From the NCBI GenBank assembly GCA_014925825.1, contig JACGCK010000013.1:558001-622000 (forward strand): a DNA stretch of 64,000 nucleotides, in the 5' to 3' direction. Positions 38,001 through 48,608 of the stretch are shown piece after piece. This DNA comes from Pholiota molesta. Lineage: Eukaryota > Basidiomycota > Agaricomycetes > Agaricales > Strophariaceae. The position numbers and the translations under genes are program-made. Every line of letters starts with the position of its first letter. The first letter of the stretch is position 1. The notes under the pieces were generated by a model. It saw only the letters and a list, made by a program, of their open reading frames with translations, was not told where the DNA came from and made no database searches.

Positions 38001-41000
38001 GCAGCCTTGATCTGAGCTTCAAGGAGCTTGATATCAGCAACCTCAATTGGATCACCCGTTCCTCCCACCACAAACCATTTCTGCAGCAAGCCATCGTAGT
38101 ATGGTTTGAAGGCTGGTAAGAGCTTTGTGTCGTCAACGGATATGGCCAGTGGAGCATCGAGAGGATAACCGTAATCTTCAAGGTATTGAATTGCTCTGGC
38201 ATGAGTGTGATCGCCAATTCCTTGCATGAACGATGGTTTGGAACTCCTCACATGGAGGAAACTGCATTCAGATCGGCCGCCGAATATTCGTCGAAATGAT
38301 TCATATGCTGCTGTTCCCAGACACTGCAATTCGTGGCACCATTCATCGAAGGCGGGTGGATAGGTCATATTCTGCATTCCACGACCCTTATCTTCACGTT
38401 CTACACGGAGGACCATAACTTCTACAAGTCCTGTGAAGACCTCGTCATCATCAAACTTGCCCTGTGCGAACTGTCTAGCAAAGCATCGGAAAACACTCTC
38501 AGAGCTCTCCTATTAAATAAAATAGTACATTCATTAAGTTCACATTAATAATAGCTTCAAAAAAATGACCAGGAAGGCGTACCTCAGACAGAAGATCTCG
38601 AAGGCCCAATGTTTTCGCATATATCTCTCCAATGGCTGCATTCTGATGTCGGCGAGGCACAAAGATACAGTCGTTGTTTGCTGGAAGTGGCTTTGAAATC
38701 GCAGTCTGGAACTCTCGCAAAGAAAGAAGAGCCCGACATGGTTCACAGGGGAGAAATAAGTGATCGCCAGTGGCACTCTGCTGGTTCGGGACATTCTCAG
38801 CACATGGACAAGAACCGATTGCGATAACACGATTGCGAATGTGATCCAACCTCCATCGATGAGTTTGTATCTGCCGCAGATCTACAACTTTCTTCTGAGG
38901 TGGTGTTAGAGCAGAGTAGTCGGAGTCATAGATCTGCTTGGCAAGTACGCGCTCACTTATGCCACCAGCGGATGCAGAAACTGTTCTTTGAAGGTACTGT
39001 TTTATTCGTACGTCGTCAGCCTGAGTGAGACCAGGGCATGGCCATAGCTTCATTATAGATGAACGATCTGTGGCGGCAGTAGTGGTAGACGGTGGAGTAC
39101 TTTGGAAGGAGGGATTTGGCTGGAAGTATGCAAATAAGCTCTTCGTATTGGATGCTGCCATTTTAGACTTTTTGATCGTGCAATGATTGAGGTGCTCTTT
39201 GAAACGACCAATGTCGTAAGGAGCAGACATCTTGATATATTCAGCGCATACTGAGTGATGAACAAGACGAATGCGTTTCACATCATGCTCATCAACTGCA
39301 TAGTTGACATCAAGATCTTTGAGCTTATCTTTGTAATTCGCCCACTTGGCGGCATTTCGAACGAAGGTGCCGTCTAGGATAGCCTTGTTTGCCTCAGCCT
39401 TTGAAACAGCCGATCTTGAAACAGCCTTCTTCTTCTTGGTTGCGGGTAAGTCCAAAGCAGAACATGATCCAGACTCGGGAACAAGTTCGACAGCTTGTCG
39501 CCGCTTCAATGAGGCTGGCGGCGGCGGCTTTGGTTGCGGTGGTGCTGATGAAGTCTCGCAGAAAATGGGAGTAGCTATTGCTGACGTTGGTGTGTGATTG
39601 TCCAATACAGGTTTTTTTGTATTCAATGAAGATAGCTCTGACAAAATGGTAGGCTCAGGCAATCGTAACAGGTCATGGCTTTGCGAAGAATGGTGAATCT
39701 AATATATAGAGCAAGGATTTAGAAAGGGAGAAAAGTGAAGGGACAAAGAGACGTACACCACTGTGATATTCCATGATATCTAGAAACTCCTGAACGCGTA
39801 AAGTCTCTCTAGTACTTTGACTCCAGAACACATCACCAAAGAGTGCATGCTTGATTGTGTTGACAGATATGATCGAGCAGGAATATGCATCTGTCTGTGA
39901 CGTGCATTCCAGGTCCTCAGAAAGTTTCATGGTGGAGCCAGGTGCATGGTGTGTTACCCAAGTTTCCAGTCCTTGCGTCATTCCCTTTGGCTGCGAACGT
40001 TGAATAGAGTCGCCCCAGTTTATCTCCAGCTTGTTCTTCGATGTCTTCTGAATATGCAAAGCGCCAAAATGGACTGGCTCGGAATAAGCAACCGCCCAGA
40101 GGTCGTGAACAGTAGGGTCATTCAGAAAGTGAGATGCCACTCGCGTTAAGGATGTGGTGGCACCAATTGGATAGGGATTCTCATAGCTTGGAATTGCAGT
40201 GAGACTCTGCGTGAAGTCAGTCAATGCTATGACAATGCTCTGCGGACTCGGAAGTGATTCTTGAATGCGAATGCGAAGCCGTGAAAGCATTGCATCAATA
40301 TGGCTTTCACTTAGCATCTGTGGCGACAAGAACAAGGCCATGTCGGTAATATCAACGAATGAGCCTAGGGAAGTAACACGACCTTTCCACGAAGTAGATG
40401 CCAGTATATAGTTGATGCGAGGTATGAGAGTGGGCACTGCAGAAAGACATTCCTTCTGTTTCGCTAACCATGCTTCTGCATTCTGCCATGCTATCTTCGA
40501 GACTACAGCCTGTAAAAGGGAGCTCCAAATGGAGATCACACTGAACGGAAGGTATACATCTGCGCGACTCCAGTCCTTGATTGACCTCTGTCCATCCAGC
40601 ATTGCCTGGCCTGCAACACGACGGAGTTGAATGACAAATATATTTGGAGGGATAGGTGTGTGCGGCAAGTCACTCAGATTGACGTTAGGAGCAGTTTCCG
40701 AAAAGCAAGCCAACGGGGATATTCCTGGAGGAGGTTGGATTTGTGGGGGGATGGGTATTGCCAATAGCTGGCGCACAGAAAGCATGGAAGATGGAAGAAG
40801 AGCCTCAATGCTGTCTGGTATCGCAAGTCTCTGGAGAAGTTCTTGCGCAACAAAATCTGGGACATTCTTGTAAGTCTTTCCCTTCCCGATCCAGTCATCA
40901 ATCAAGGGCAGCCTAAGATCTTCAGGGGGGTTTTCAGAGGTACTCTGCATGAAGGAGCGAGCAGTTTCACTGAGCAGGCAATGAGGATGGCAGACGATTC

Positions 41001-41403
41001 TTGCGACAAGATTTGGGTCGTTTCAGAAGGCTCAGAGATGCCATTCATATTCTACTTTTATAACAAATGTAACAGTGGCAGGAAAGACGGCCAAAAGCCA
41101 ACAAGTGCTTGAGATGCGCATGTACATACAGAGATTGGGCCACCCAAGGTCATTCAAGCGACCCTTAATGACGTCGTCCAGCGAGCTTCCTCCAGCGTCT
41201 CGGTGCCTGGGCCCATGGGTGGACGGTATCTGACTAGGGTCGCGAGGAGAGGCCAATGGGTGGACGCTTGAATCTTAGTTCGAGTTGAATTTCTGGCCGT
41301 TGGTGGGTGGACACTGCTAAAAAAACATCTGAGCTTCGCGGCCGTCAGGCCGCGTGGGTGGGTGGACAGGTATCTTACCTAATGCGGGATTATCGGGGGT
41401 CCT
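35080..41403 (-). mobile_element. 6.3-kb DNA transposon with 8-bp TSD, nested in the IS630-like element
   Basis: The termini are AGGACCCCCGATAA at 35080 and its exact reverse complement ending at 41403. The inverted similarity extends to about 34 bp (28 of 34 positions). The flanking octamer CAGCAGAG is duplicated. Subterminal GGGTGGA motifs occur three times at the left (35140, 35176, 35216) and four times at the right (41217, 41258, 41305, 41360), all in the same orientation. One large minus-strand gene fills the interior (35323-40950). Eight-bp duplications fit hAT, P or KDZ-like elements. Protein motifs argue for a P/THAP9-like RNase-H transposase rather than KDZ, but this is inference. 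Confidence 0.88.
35323..40950 (-). CDS. large transposon protein: Ulp1/C48-like protease region plus RNase-H-like transposase region
   Basis: One reading frame across at least seven exons, joined by 50-75 nt introns (for example near 39701-39757, 38510-38581 and 36545-36594), about 1750 residues from M-Q-S-T-S-E-N at 40950. The first ~400 residues end in a C48/Ulp1-like triad pattern: H in V-H-F-G-A-L-H-I, D in I-N-W-G-D-S, and Cys in Q-T-D-A-Y-S-C-S-I. Next comes a basic linker and a possible zinc-binding part (C-P-C ... C-E-P-C). The central region has S-V-D-D-T-K-L-L-P, L-A-S-D-G-T-T and Q-D-S-K-H-F-R-K-T-A-R-N-N-L. The last resembles the D-x2-H-x2-K-x2-R-N signature of P-element/THAP9 transposases. 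An acidic N-E-H-S-F-G-F-F-R-E follows. The C-terminal ~400 residues are unassigned. No frameshift or stop interrupts it, so it may be active. Confidence 0.75.
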
Positions 41404-41411
41404 CAGCAGAG
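41404..41411 (+). repeat. 8-bp target site duplication, right copy
   Basis: CAGCAGAG directly after the terminus TTATCGGGGGTCCT, identical to the octamer at 35072-35079. Confidence 0.9.
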
Positions 41412-41474
41412 CCCCTCTCTGGCAAGGAAATCCATTGAAAACTACCCTAAATCACGCCGAATGCACTTGTAACT

Positions 41475-44123
41475 ATGGGCCGACGATCTAAAGCAGCTAT
41501 AGCTCGATCCAATAACCTTCGGAAGTCAACAGGCTCCCAAAATCCCACTGTGGAGGATGTTTTTGATGATGAAGACATAAATTTCGAGCAGGACGACAAC
41601 TTACTTGACGAAGGCTTCTTTTTCCTCGATGAAGAAGCCGACATTGCAGATGATTCCGATGACTGCGATAGTGAAGATGATGAAGTGAGCGACGGAGAAC
41701 TCAAAAGCCTCCAAAACGAGGCACAGATTGAACATTTCAATGCGGTTCTTCGCGAGGCACAGGCTTTGGCAGCAAAAGCAGAACGTGAAGCAGCCAGCGA
41801 AAGGAAGCGTAAACGACATTATGCAGGCAATTCAGACCGTACAAAACGCTATCATGCACAGAAGCGTCATGAACTTGCAACCACTGGTCAAAAGTTCATC
41901 AGTTCAATGTTTTCGAAGAAAAGAAGGAATTCAACTCACGTTCCAGAAGGATCAAAGGCTGTGGATCATGTCGTGGAGATTGTGGATGATTCGGATTCCT
42001 CAGATGAAGATGAAGATGATGTTCAAACATCTCTGAAGCGGTTATTCCCTCGAGACCAGGTGAGTTTATAAGAAGTGGAATACCAGACAGATATCTTACC
42101 GGAAATACCAAAAGATCCAGGAGAAGGCTGAAAAGCTTGTCACCAAAGCACCTGTTCCTCATGCTGCAGACCCTGAGGTTGTCGAAGCCATTGATCCAAA
42201 GGTTATTGCTCGGCAGAAAGTGGAAGAGATGCTTCGAGATCTTCGAGAGGGACGACGGCCTCATGATGACAGTCCTGAAACAGAAACAGATCAGGTTCTG
42301 AATGGTCTATGCCACAAAGACTTCCCTGTTCTGCGTCGAGCACGCGCTAAACTCACACTCAAAGCCAAAGACTCCAAGATCGATGTCTTCTTTCGAAGTC
42401 GCATCACAGCGATGGTTGCAACACTGAACTTCTATCTTGATCCGGAACTCTCGTATTCATGGAGAGAATCATCAGTTCTTGCAGCAAAGGCCTTGGGACG
42501 TGGCATTAATCACGCACGAAATCTACGGAAGTGGATCAAAGATTACCTTAAATCTGAGAAGCTTCCACTCCATCGCTACAGAGGATCCTTTAACTCATCA
42601 ATCCTTGATGATGAAGATTTCCGAAGGGATATTCAGCTACATTTGGTAGAGGTTGCGAAGAAAGGGTACATACGCGCACAAGATATTGTGGACTACATGG
42701 TGACAAAGGAAGTTCAGGAACGGCTGGGAACACGCGCTCGAGGAATTCACGTCAGAACAGCACGACGGTGGCTTCATAAACTTAGCTGGAGATACACCCA
42801 GAAAAAGAAAGGGATGTACATTGACGGGCACGAATGCGAAGACGTTGTGGAATACCGTACGAAATTCGTTGATCGCTGGAAGGAATACGAGAAGCGTTTT
42901 ATCATTTATGACAACAACGGAAGTGTCCTTTCGACACCTACCGGATTTCCCGTCCCACAAAGAGCTTTCCGTTTGATTCTTGTGACCCACGATGAATCTA
43001 CGTTCTATGAAATGGATCGACGCAAGGCGCATTGGGTTCATGAACATGCGAAGCCTGTTGCAGAGAAAAAAGGAGAAGGTCAATCACTTATGGCCTCAGA
43101 GTTCTTGACATCCGAGTGGGGGCCACTGACAGATGAGGATGAGTGAGTCGATTTCCACAAAAAGACTGTTGTAAAACTCACCATGAAATTTAGAGGAGCG
43201 CGCGTGTTCTTCAAAGCAGGGAAGAACCGTGACGGATACTTTGACGGGAATGATCTGCTTCGACAAGTCGAAAACGCTATCGATATCTTTGAGAACAGAA
43301 CAAATGGCTTTGCGACTGGCCTTTTTATGTTCGATAACGCTCCGAGCCATCAGAGACGTGCACCGGATGCTCTTTCAGCCAGAAAAATGCCTAAAAACCC
43401 ACATTCAACATGGAGGCATTATAAAGATGGACCAAAAATGCGACTCACAAGCTTTGGAAACGACAACCAGCCTCAGGACTTCTATTTCCCTGCAGATCAC
43501 CCAACGATGCCTGGATGGTTCAAAGGGATGGAGAATATCATCCGCGAAAGAGGGCTTTGGCCCGAAAATGGCTTGAGCGCGCAATGCGAGGGCTTCAAAT
43601 GTGAAAAAGGAAGAGATGATTGCTGCTGTCGACGGTTGTTATTCTCACAGCCTGACTTCATGAACCAAAAATCTCACCTGGAGGAACTGATCACATCCCG
43701 AGGCCACATCTGTGACTTCTACCCCAAATATCACTGTGAACTCAACTTCATTGAGCAGTATTGGGGAGCAGCCAAGCTGAGGTACAGGATATCCCCAAAG
43801 ACGGCAGACATGAAGGAGATGGAAAGGAATGTGAGAGAATGCCTGGACGACGTGCCGCTTCTTCAGATCAAAAGGTGAGGCATCTTTACCTCGGGCCTCG
43901 GATTGTCCTCGGACATGAACATTTCTAATCTTATCACAATTCCATCAGATATGCGAATCGTTCGGCACGTTTTATCAGTGCATACGGCCAAGGTTTGACC
44001 GGGCCGGAAGCTGCTTGGGCAAACCGAAAATATCATGGACACCGAACACTACCTCCAGACATGGCCATGAAGCTCAAAAAAGAGCACGAGGAGAAATATA
44101 ATAGTCGAGACAATATAATATAA
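41475..44123 (+). CDS. DDE transposase, IS630/Tc1-mariner type
   Basis: It starts at the ATG at 41475 (M-G-R-R-S-K-A-A) and ends at TAA 44121-44123, with introns at about 42060-42112, 43146-43198 and 43875-43949. The first ~200 residues are acidic and then basic. A helix-turn-helix-like stretch (Y-I-R-A-Q-D-I-V-D-Y ... R-T-A-R-R-W-L-H-K-L) precedes the catalytic core. The triad is seen as T-H-D-E-S-T-F-Y, M-F-D-N-A-P-S-H and E-L-N-F-I-E-Q-Y-W-G. Between the second Asp and the Glu there is a long insertion with C-E-G-F-K-C and a C-C-C-R-R triplet, a likely metal-binding knuckle typical of the mushroom branch. The protein would cut and join the ends of its own element. The upstream promoter is now separated from the left terminus by the 6.3-kb insertion, but the coding frame is untouched. 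Confidence 0.88.
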
Positions 44124-44200
44124 TTTTTTCCAGCTTGAACTTTTTTTTTTTTTCGGAGGCCCACATTTTGCCGCTCTTGGCGCTTATATAACTAATTACT

Positions 44201-44233
44201 TAAGGTAGCTGGTACCTGATGGCCCCTACCTTA
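44201..44233 (-). repeat. right terminal inverted repeat of the IS630-like element
   Basis: Exact reverse complement of 34752-34784, ending in the TA target duplication at 44232-44233. Confidence 0.9.
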
Positions 44234-44241
44234 GAGTCGGA

Positions 44242-44248
44242 CACTTCG
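44242..44248 (+). repeat. 7-bp target duplication of fold-back element, left copy
   Basis: CACTTCG directly before the arm terminus CACCTAAGG; the same heptamer follows the opposite terminus at 46723-46729. Confidence 0.75.
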
Positions 44249-46722
44249 CACCTAAGGTTCCCACAGTAACTGGCTTATTAGCGGGTTAGATCAGTACACT
44301 ACAAACCTACTAATAGGCAGCTAAAAGTCCGTTTTCCCTTACCCGTGAAGAATTCCTTCGTTAATTCTTGGACTTAGCTGCAAGACACCCTCGTCGGCCA
44401 TTCCCACACCTCCGGCTATGTGCCACCATGCCTTTTTAGGCTCCCGGCGTCATTGCGGCATGGGCGCATTGCCTATTTAGGCTGCGCGCACCGCCGCCTG
44501 ATACCTCCCGCCCTCCTGGATGATAGGATAGAGAATGGGCTCTAGCTCAGTCAGTTCCCCTCCGCTCCTTTCGATTTTTGGCATACGGATAGATATAGTA
44601 TGTCTGAGCTTGTACCTAGTATTTTAAATGGTATATATTAGGATTTAATTGCCAAAAAAGCGGTTTCTCATAGAGCAGGAGGAGGAGCAGTGACGGGTAT
44701 AGGTCTTAACCCTCTATGGGCATGTCTATTGAGAAAGGACAACATATATACTAATACATACTGTTATATGAGTGATTATGCGAAGCTATAGGCCTTAAAT
44801 TAGTGATGGAAGCAACCTTATGAGGAGATCTATAGGGAAAGTGAAATATGACATTGAAAAGATACTTTGCAATGCCCTTCTTGTCTATATAATCGTTGTA
44901 TAGTATGTAGGATAGCTATGTTATCTTGGATATATAGCTAGAGAGCCATAGATAGAGTATATCACCTTCTATAAAGGCATCTAGCTGGGAACAAATGGGC
45001 ATATATCTGAGTACCAAGGGGAAAAGGAAACCTAATCTCTTTGTATTATAGCTCTCCTAGATGATATTTACCCATTCCTTGCTCGATAATAGAGCTAGAA
45101 GGAGTGGAACATATAGATATGACCACCTAAGGGGCCTATGCATGCAGGTACATGCATCTATGGTCTAAAAAATTATTTCTGGAGGTATAACAGCGCTACG
45201 TGGTACTATACGATACACAGATCTATTTTGGAACGTTTAATCGGTACCCTACAGTGTTAAATGGATGGTAAAGCAGTGAAGGATGTCTGGCACGCATAAA
45301 TAACGTATTCTGCCTATAACATAGCGGGGGAACCGTCTAAAATGACGATACTCTAGGGCATAATAGCCCTCATTAATACCTACAAAATGAGATACGCCGG
45401 AAGGAAATCGGGCCATGGGTTGAGGTGCTATAGTGAAATTAATAGCTGGAACATCGAATTAGATCACGGCCACTTGAGCCACAGTTATGCGCCTATATTT
45501 GGATCTTTCTAAAAAGATGTCTTATCAGCTTAATTCACTATAGCACCTCAACCCATGGCCCGATTTCCTTCCAGCGTATCTCATTTTGTAGGTATTAATG
45601 AGGGCTATTATGCCCTAGAGTATCGTCATTTTAGACGGTTCCCCCGCTATGTTATAGGCAGAATACGTTATTTATGCATGCCAGACATCCTTCACTGCTT
45701 TACCATCCATTCAACACTGTAGGGTACCGATTAAACGTTCCAAAATAGATCTGTGTATCGTATAGTACCACGTAGCGCTGTTATACCTCCAGAAATAATT
45801 TTTTAGACCATAGATGCATGTACCTGCATGCATAGGCCCCTTAGGTGGTCATATCTATATGTTCCACTCCTTCTAGCTCTATTATCGAGCAAGGAATGGG
45901 TAAATATCATCTAGGAGAGCTATAATACAAAGAGATTAGGTTTCCTTTTCCCCTTGGTACTCAGATATATGCCCATTTGTTCCCAGCTAGATGCCTTTAT
46001 AGAAGGTGATATACTCTATCTATGGCTCTCTAGCTATATATCCAAGATAACATAGCTATCCTACATACTATACAACGATTATATAGACAAGAAGGGCATT
46101 GCAAAGTATCTTTTCAATGTCATATTTCACTTTCCCTATAGATCTCCTCATAAGGTTGCTTCCATCACTAATTTAAGGCCTATAGCTTCGCATAATCACT
46201 CATATAACAGTATGTATTAGTATATATGTTGTCCTTTCTCAATAGACATGCCCATAGAGGGTTAAGACCTATACCCGTCACTGCTCCTCCTCCTGCTCTA
46301 TGAGAAACCGCTTTTTTGGCAATTAAATCCTAATATATACCATTTAAAATACTAGGTACAAGCTCAGACATACTATATCTATCCGTATGCCAAAAATCGA
46401 AAGGAGCGGAGGGGAACTGACTGAGCTAGAGCCCATTCTCTATCCTATCATCCAGGAGGGCGGGAGGTATCAGGCGGCGGTGCGCGCAGCCTAAATAGGC
46501 AATGCGCCCATGCCGCAATGACGCCGGGAGCCTAAAAAGGCATGGTGGCACATAGCCGGAGGTGTGGGAATGGCCGACGAGGGTGTCTTGCAGCTAAGTC
46601 CAAGAATTAACGAAGGAATTCTTCACGGGTAAGGGAAAACGGACTTTTAGCTGCCTATTAGTAGGTTTGTAGTGTACTGATCTAACCCGCTAATAAGCCG
46701 GTTACTGTGGGAACCTTAGGTG
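44249..46722. mobile_element. 2474-bp fold-back element, two 1189-bp inverted arms
   Basis: The left arm 44249-45437 and right arm 45534-46722 are reverse complements around a 96-bp spacer (45438-45533). Coordinates of paired bases sum to 90971 from one end to the other, so no net indel separates the arms. I found four differences by eye (44271, 45259, 45294, 45398 against their partners), all transitions, implying above 99% identity. The ends are CACCTAAGG...CCTTAGGTG with CACTTCG duplicated outside. There is no ORF of 60 codons or more in either strand. This is a non-autonomous fold-back type transposon, or less likely an inverted assembly duplication. Confidence 0.85.
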
Positions 46723-46729
46723 CACTTCG
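46723..46729 (+). repeat. 7-bp target duplication of fold-back element, right copy
   Basis: CACTTCG after the terminus CCTTAGGTG, identical to 44242-44248. Confidence 0.75.
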
Positions 46730-47572
46730 AGAGTCTGCTCTGAGTGACGCCAAACACCGGCAAACAAAACGCCGCGCAACCGGGCCATGCCGACCCCCAT
46801 ATGTAACCGTGGCATCCAAACCGGAGGTCCGGAGAGGTCCGGAGCCCAGCCTCTCTCCTTGCTTTCTCCAGTGTCCAAGTCGTCCACTATGCAATCAAAT
46901 CCACGCAGAGCTACAACGCACTACGGCCAAATTTCATTCTGCTTTGGTTTACTTAGTAACACTCAATACTGGGGCTCTAAAGGTTTCTTATCTTCCTAAC
47001 GCCTTACCAAGTTCCTACAAGGTTCAGCTCTTTCGTCGAATCGTCAAGCCAAACCTGTCTCAGCTAGCGCCATGTACCGCTGATATTTGGGAGGACTTTG
47101 ACAAGGAAGCGACTAGAGACTCGAATGCGACGAGGTCGCTCTGAATGTAATGCCAAGGACAACTGTGCGTAAGCTGCCATAAGAATGTACATGAAATCTG
47201 GATTTCTAGCCTTCGGACATTTGGGCATTGTAGTCATGAAATAACCGCAAAACTATGGTCGTCTGACCATATCTTTCGCTGGTATGGACGCGGGTAACTT
47301 GGGAAATGCAGAAACTTTCTGTTATCACTAGGATCTCGACTCTTCTGAAGCTTCGAATTCCTTGGCTTTGTCTTCGGCGCAGGAACTGGAGATGTTTCAG
47401 AGCTCTACATTTCTCCTTGAGAGGATCCTGGAGCCGACCACAATATATCCAAGCTGAGATGTATGAGATACGGCGATCCTTGTCCGTCGAGTTTTGAATA
47501 TAAACGAGGTAAAGCTTCGAGCTTCAAGTCAGCTATTCCAACAGCTTCAACAACATCCCTCGCCCTCGAAAT
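46730..47572. other. intergenic region right of the transposon stack
   Basis: Continues the target sequence of the fold-back element. Plus-strand ORF 46707-47144 starts inside the element end and has no domain, so I do not call it. The stretch 47500-47572 is the likely 5' leader of the small secreted protein. Confidence 0.4.
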
Positions 47573-48043
47573 ATGTTTACTTTTAAATCATTTGTCTACG
47601 CCACGGCTATAGCCATCCTCGTTACTCGAGCCAATGCTATTCCCAGCCCTCAGACCACGCCCGCACCTACAGTATATCATTGTAAGTTCTTTGGTACACT
47701 CGTCCATCTCTGATTCTTACAAATGGTTTGCTTCCGCCGTCTAGGTGCCAATGGCGTTGTAAGTACTTCATATCCTTGATGTACACTGCAATTGAATGTC
47801 AATGCCATGATTATATGATGTTCAACAGGATACATGTAAGTGTTGGGCTTCCGACTAAGACTATATTGAGTCTTATCGCATCTCTTCCAGGCCCCAACGG
47901 ATGGACGTGCTGTGGTCCCATCTTCGAAGGTGTAGGCGGAACGTATGTCTTGTTGGTCTTCACTGTTGATTATCAACTAAAGCCCCCCTTTTTTTCGTCC
48001 CAGTTGCAAGCTCTTGGGAGAGGGCGAACTGTGCATTTTTTAA
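47573..48043 (+). CDS. small secreted cysteine-rich protein, granulin-like spacing
   Basis: Five short exons starting at the ATG at 47573 and ending TAA 48041-48043 code for about 73 residues. The first exon encodes a signal peptide (M-F-T-F-K-S-F-V-Y-A-T-A-I-A-I-L-V) with A-N-A cleavage context. Two tiny exons follow, including one of only about 7 nt (G-A-T-A-C-A-T) before the exon with C-P-N-G-W-T-C-C-G-P. Six cysteines (H-C, D-T-C, T-C-C, G-T-C, E-L-C) give a C-P-x-G-W-x-C-C core like a granulin half-module. Such proteins are secreted and disulfide-stabilised, and are common among mushroom effector candidates or wall-associated proteins. No function can be assigned. It lies 0.85 kb from the transposon stack. 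Confidence 0.7.
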
Positions 48044-48608
48044 TGAAGCGCTTCCAAGAAACACTGGGGTGGAAATCTGACACGAAGCTCTGACGAGTCT
48101 GATGTTGGGCGATGAATCGATGGATGTTGACGTTGAACATTGGAATTCAATTGATCTCTGGTAGCCATCTATCTGCATGTATTTCGTTTTCAATTCCGAA
48201 TCTAATGCATTCCCCACCTTCATCGGATGTGCGAGCATTTCCTTCACTTGGGTACGGGAGAGCTCAAGAAATGTTTGATCCTACTGTGCTAGGGCGATGC
48301 CGTGCAAATCCGCCTGACAAATGCAACGTTCGCTATGTTTGACTTTTCCTGCCAAGAAACAACAAGTAAGTTAATGAGCGTCCTCAGCAGAAACACAAGT
48401 GCTGGTCAGTGCTGACCGGTGACCGCTAACCAGGCTTGCCTCGGCATCATCGGCACGCTCCCAAATGATTATCGACGTCATTTAGCAGTCATCACTAAGC
48501 GGCAGCCTGCTTTCAGCAGCATGCCACTTATCGTTTGACCACTCTCCGGTGGTGTGCTGACACGGACCTGTAATTTCTCTGCTCAACTAGTAACAAGGAA
48601 CTCACACT
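48044..48608. other. intergenic region
   Basis: 3' flank of the secreted protein and promoter of the NTF2-like gene; no other feature seen. Confidence 0.4.

Larger units (their letters stand above)
34754..44231 (+). mobile_element. Tc1/mariner/IS630-like DNA transposon (interrupted)
   Basis: A 33-bp sequence at 34752-34784 starting TAAGGTAGGGG and ending CTACCTTA is repeated exactly, in inverse orientation, at 44201-44233. The element ends are AGGTAGGGG flanked by TA on each side (34752-34753, 44232-44233), the target duplication expected for Tc1/mariner/IS630 elements. It carries one DDE transposase gene (41475-44123). Without the 6.3-kb insertion at 35080-41403 its length is about 3.15 kb. 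The termini are identical over 33 bp and the gene is open, so the copy looks young. Confidence 0.85.

Noticed and set aside
35080..41403. Assignment of the 6.3-kb element to the KDZ superfamily
   Set aside because: The Ulp1-like region and 8-bp duplication fit, but typical KDZ core motifs are not visible, while the Q-D-x-K-H...R-N-N block points to a P/THAP9-like core.
34752..46729. One single large composite transposon from 34.75 to 46.73 kb
   Set aside because: Three independent sets of termini and target duplications (TA, CAGCAGAG, CACTTCG) show three separate insertions.
46707..47144. 145-codon plus-strand ORF beginning in the fold-back element end
   Set aside because: The start codon lies in transposon sequence and the product has no similarity or domain.
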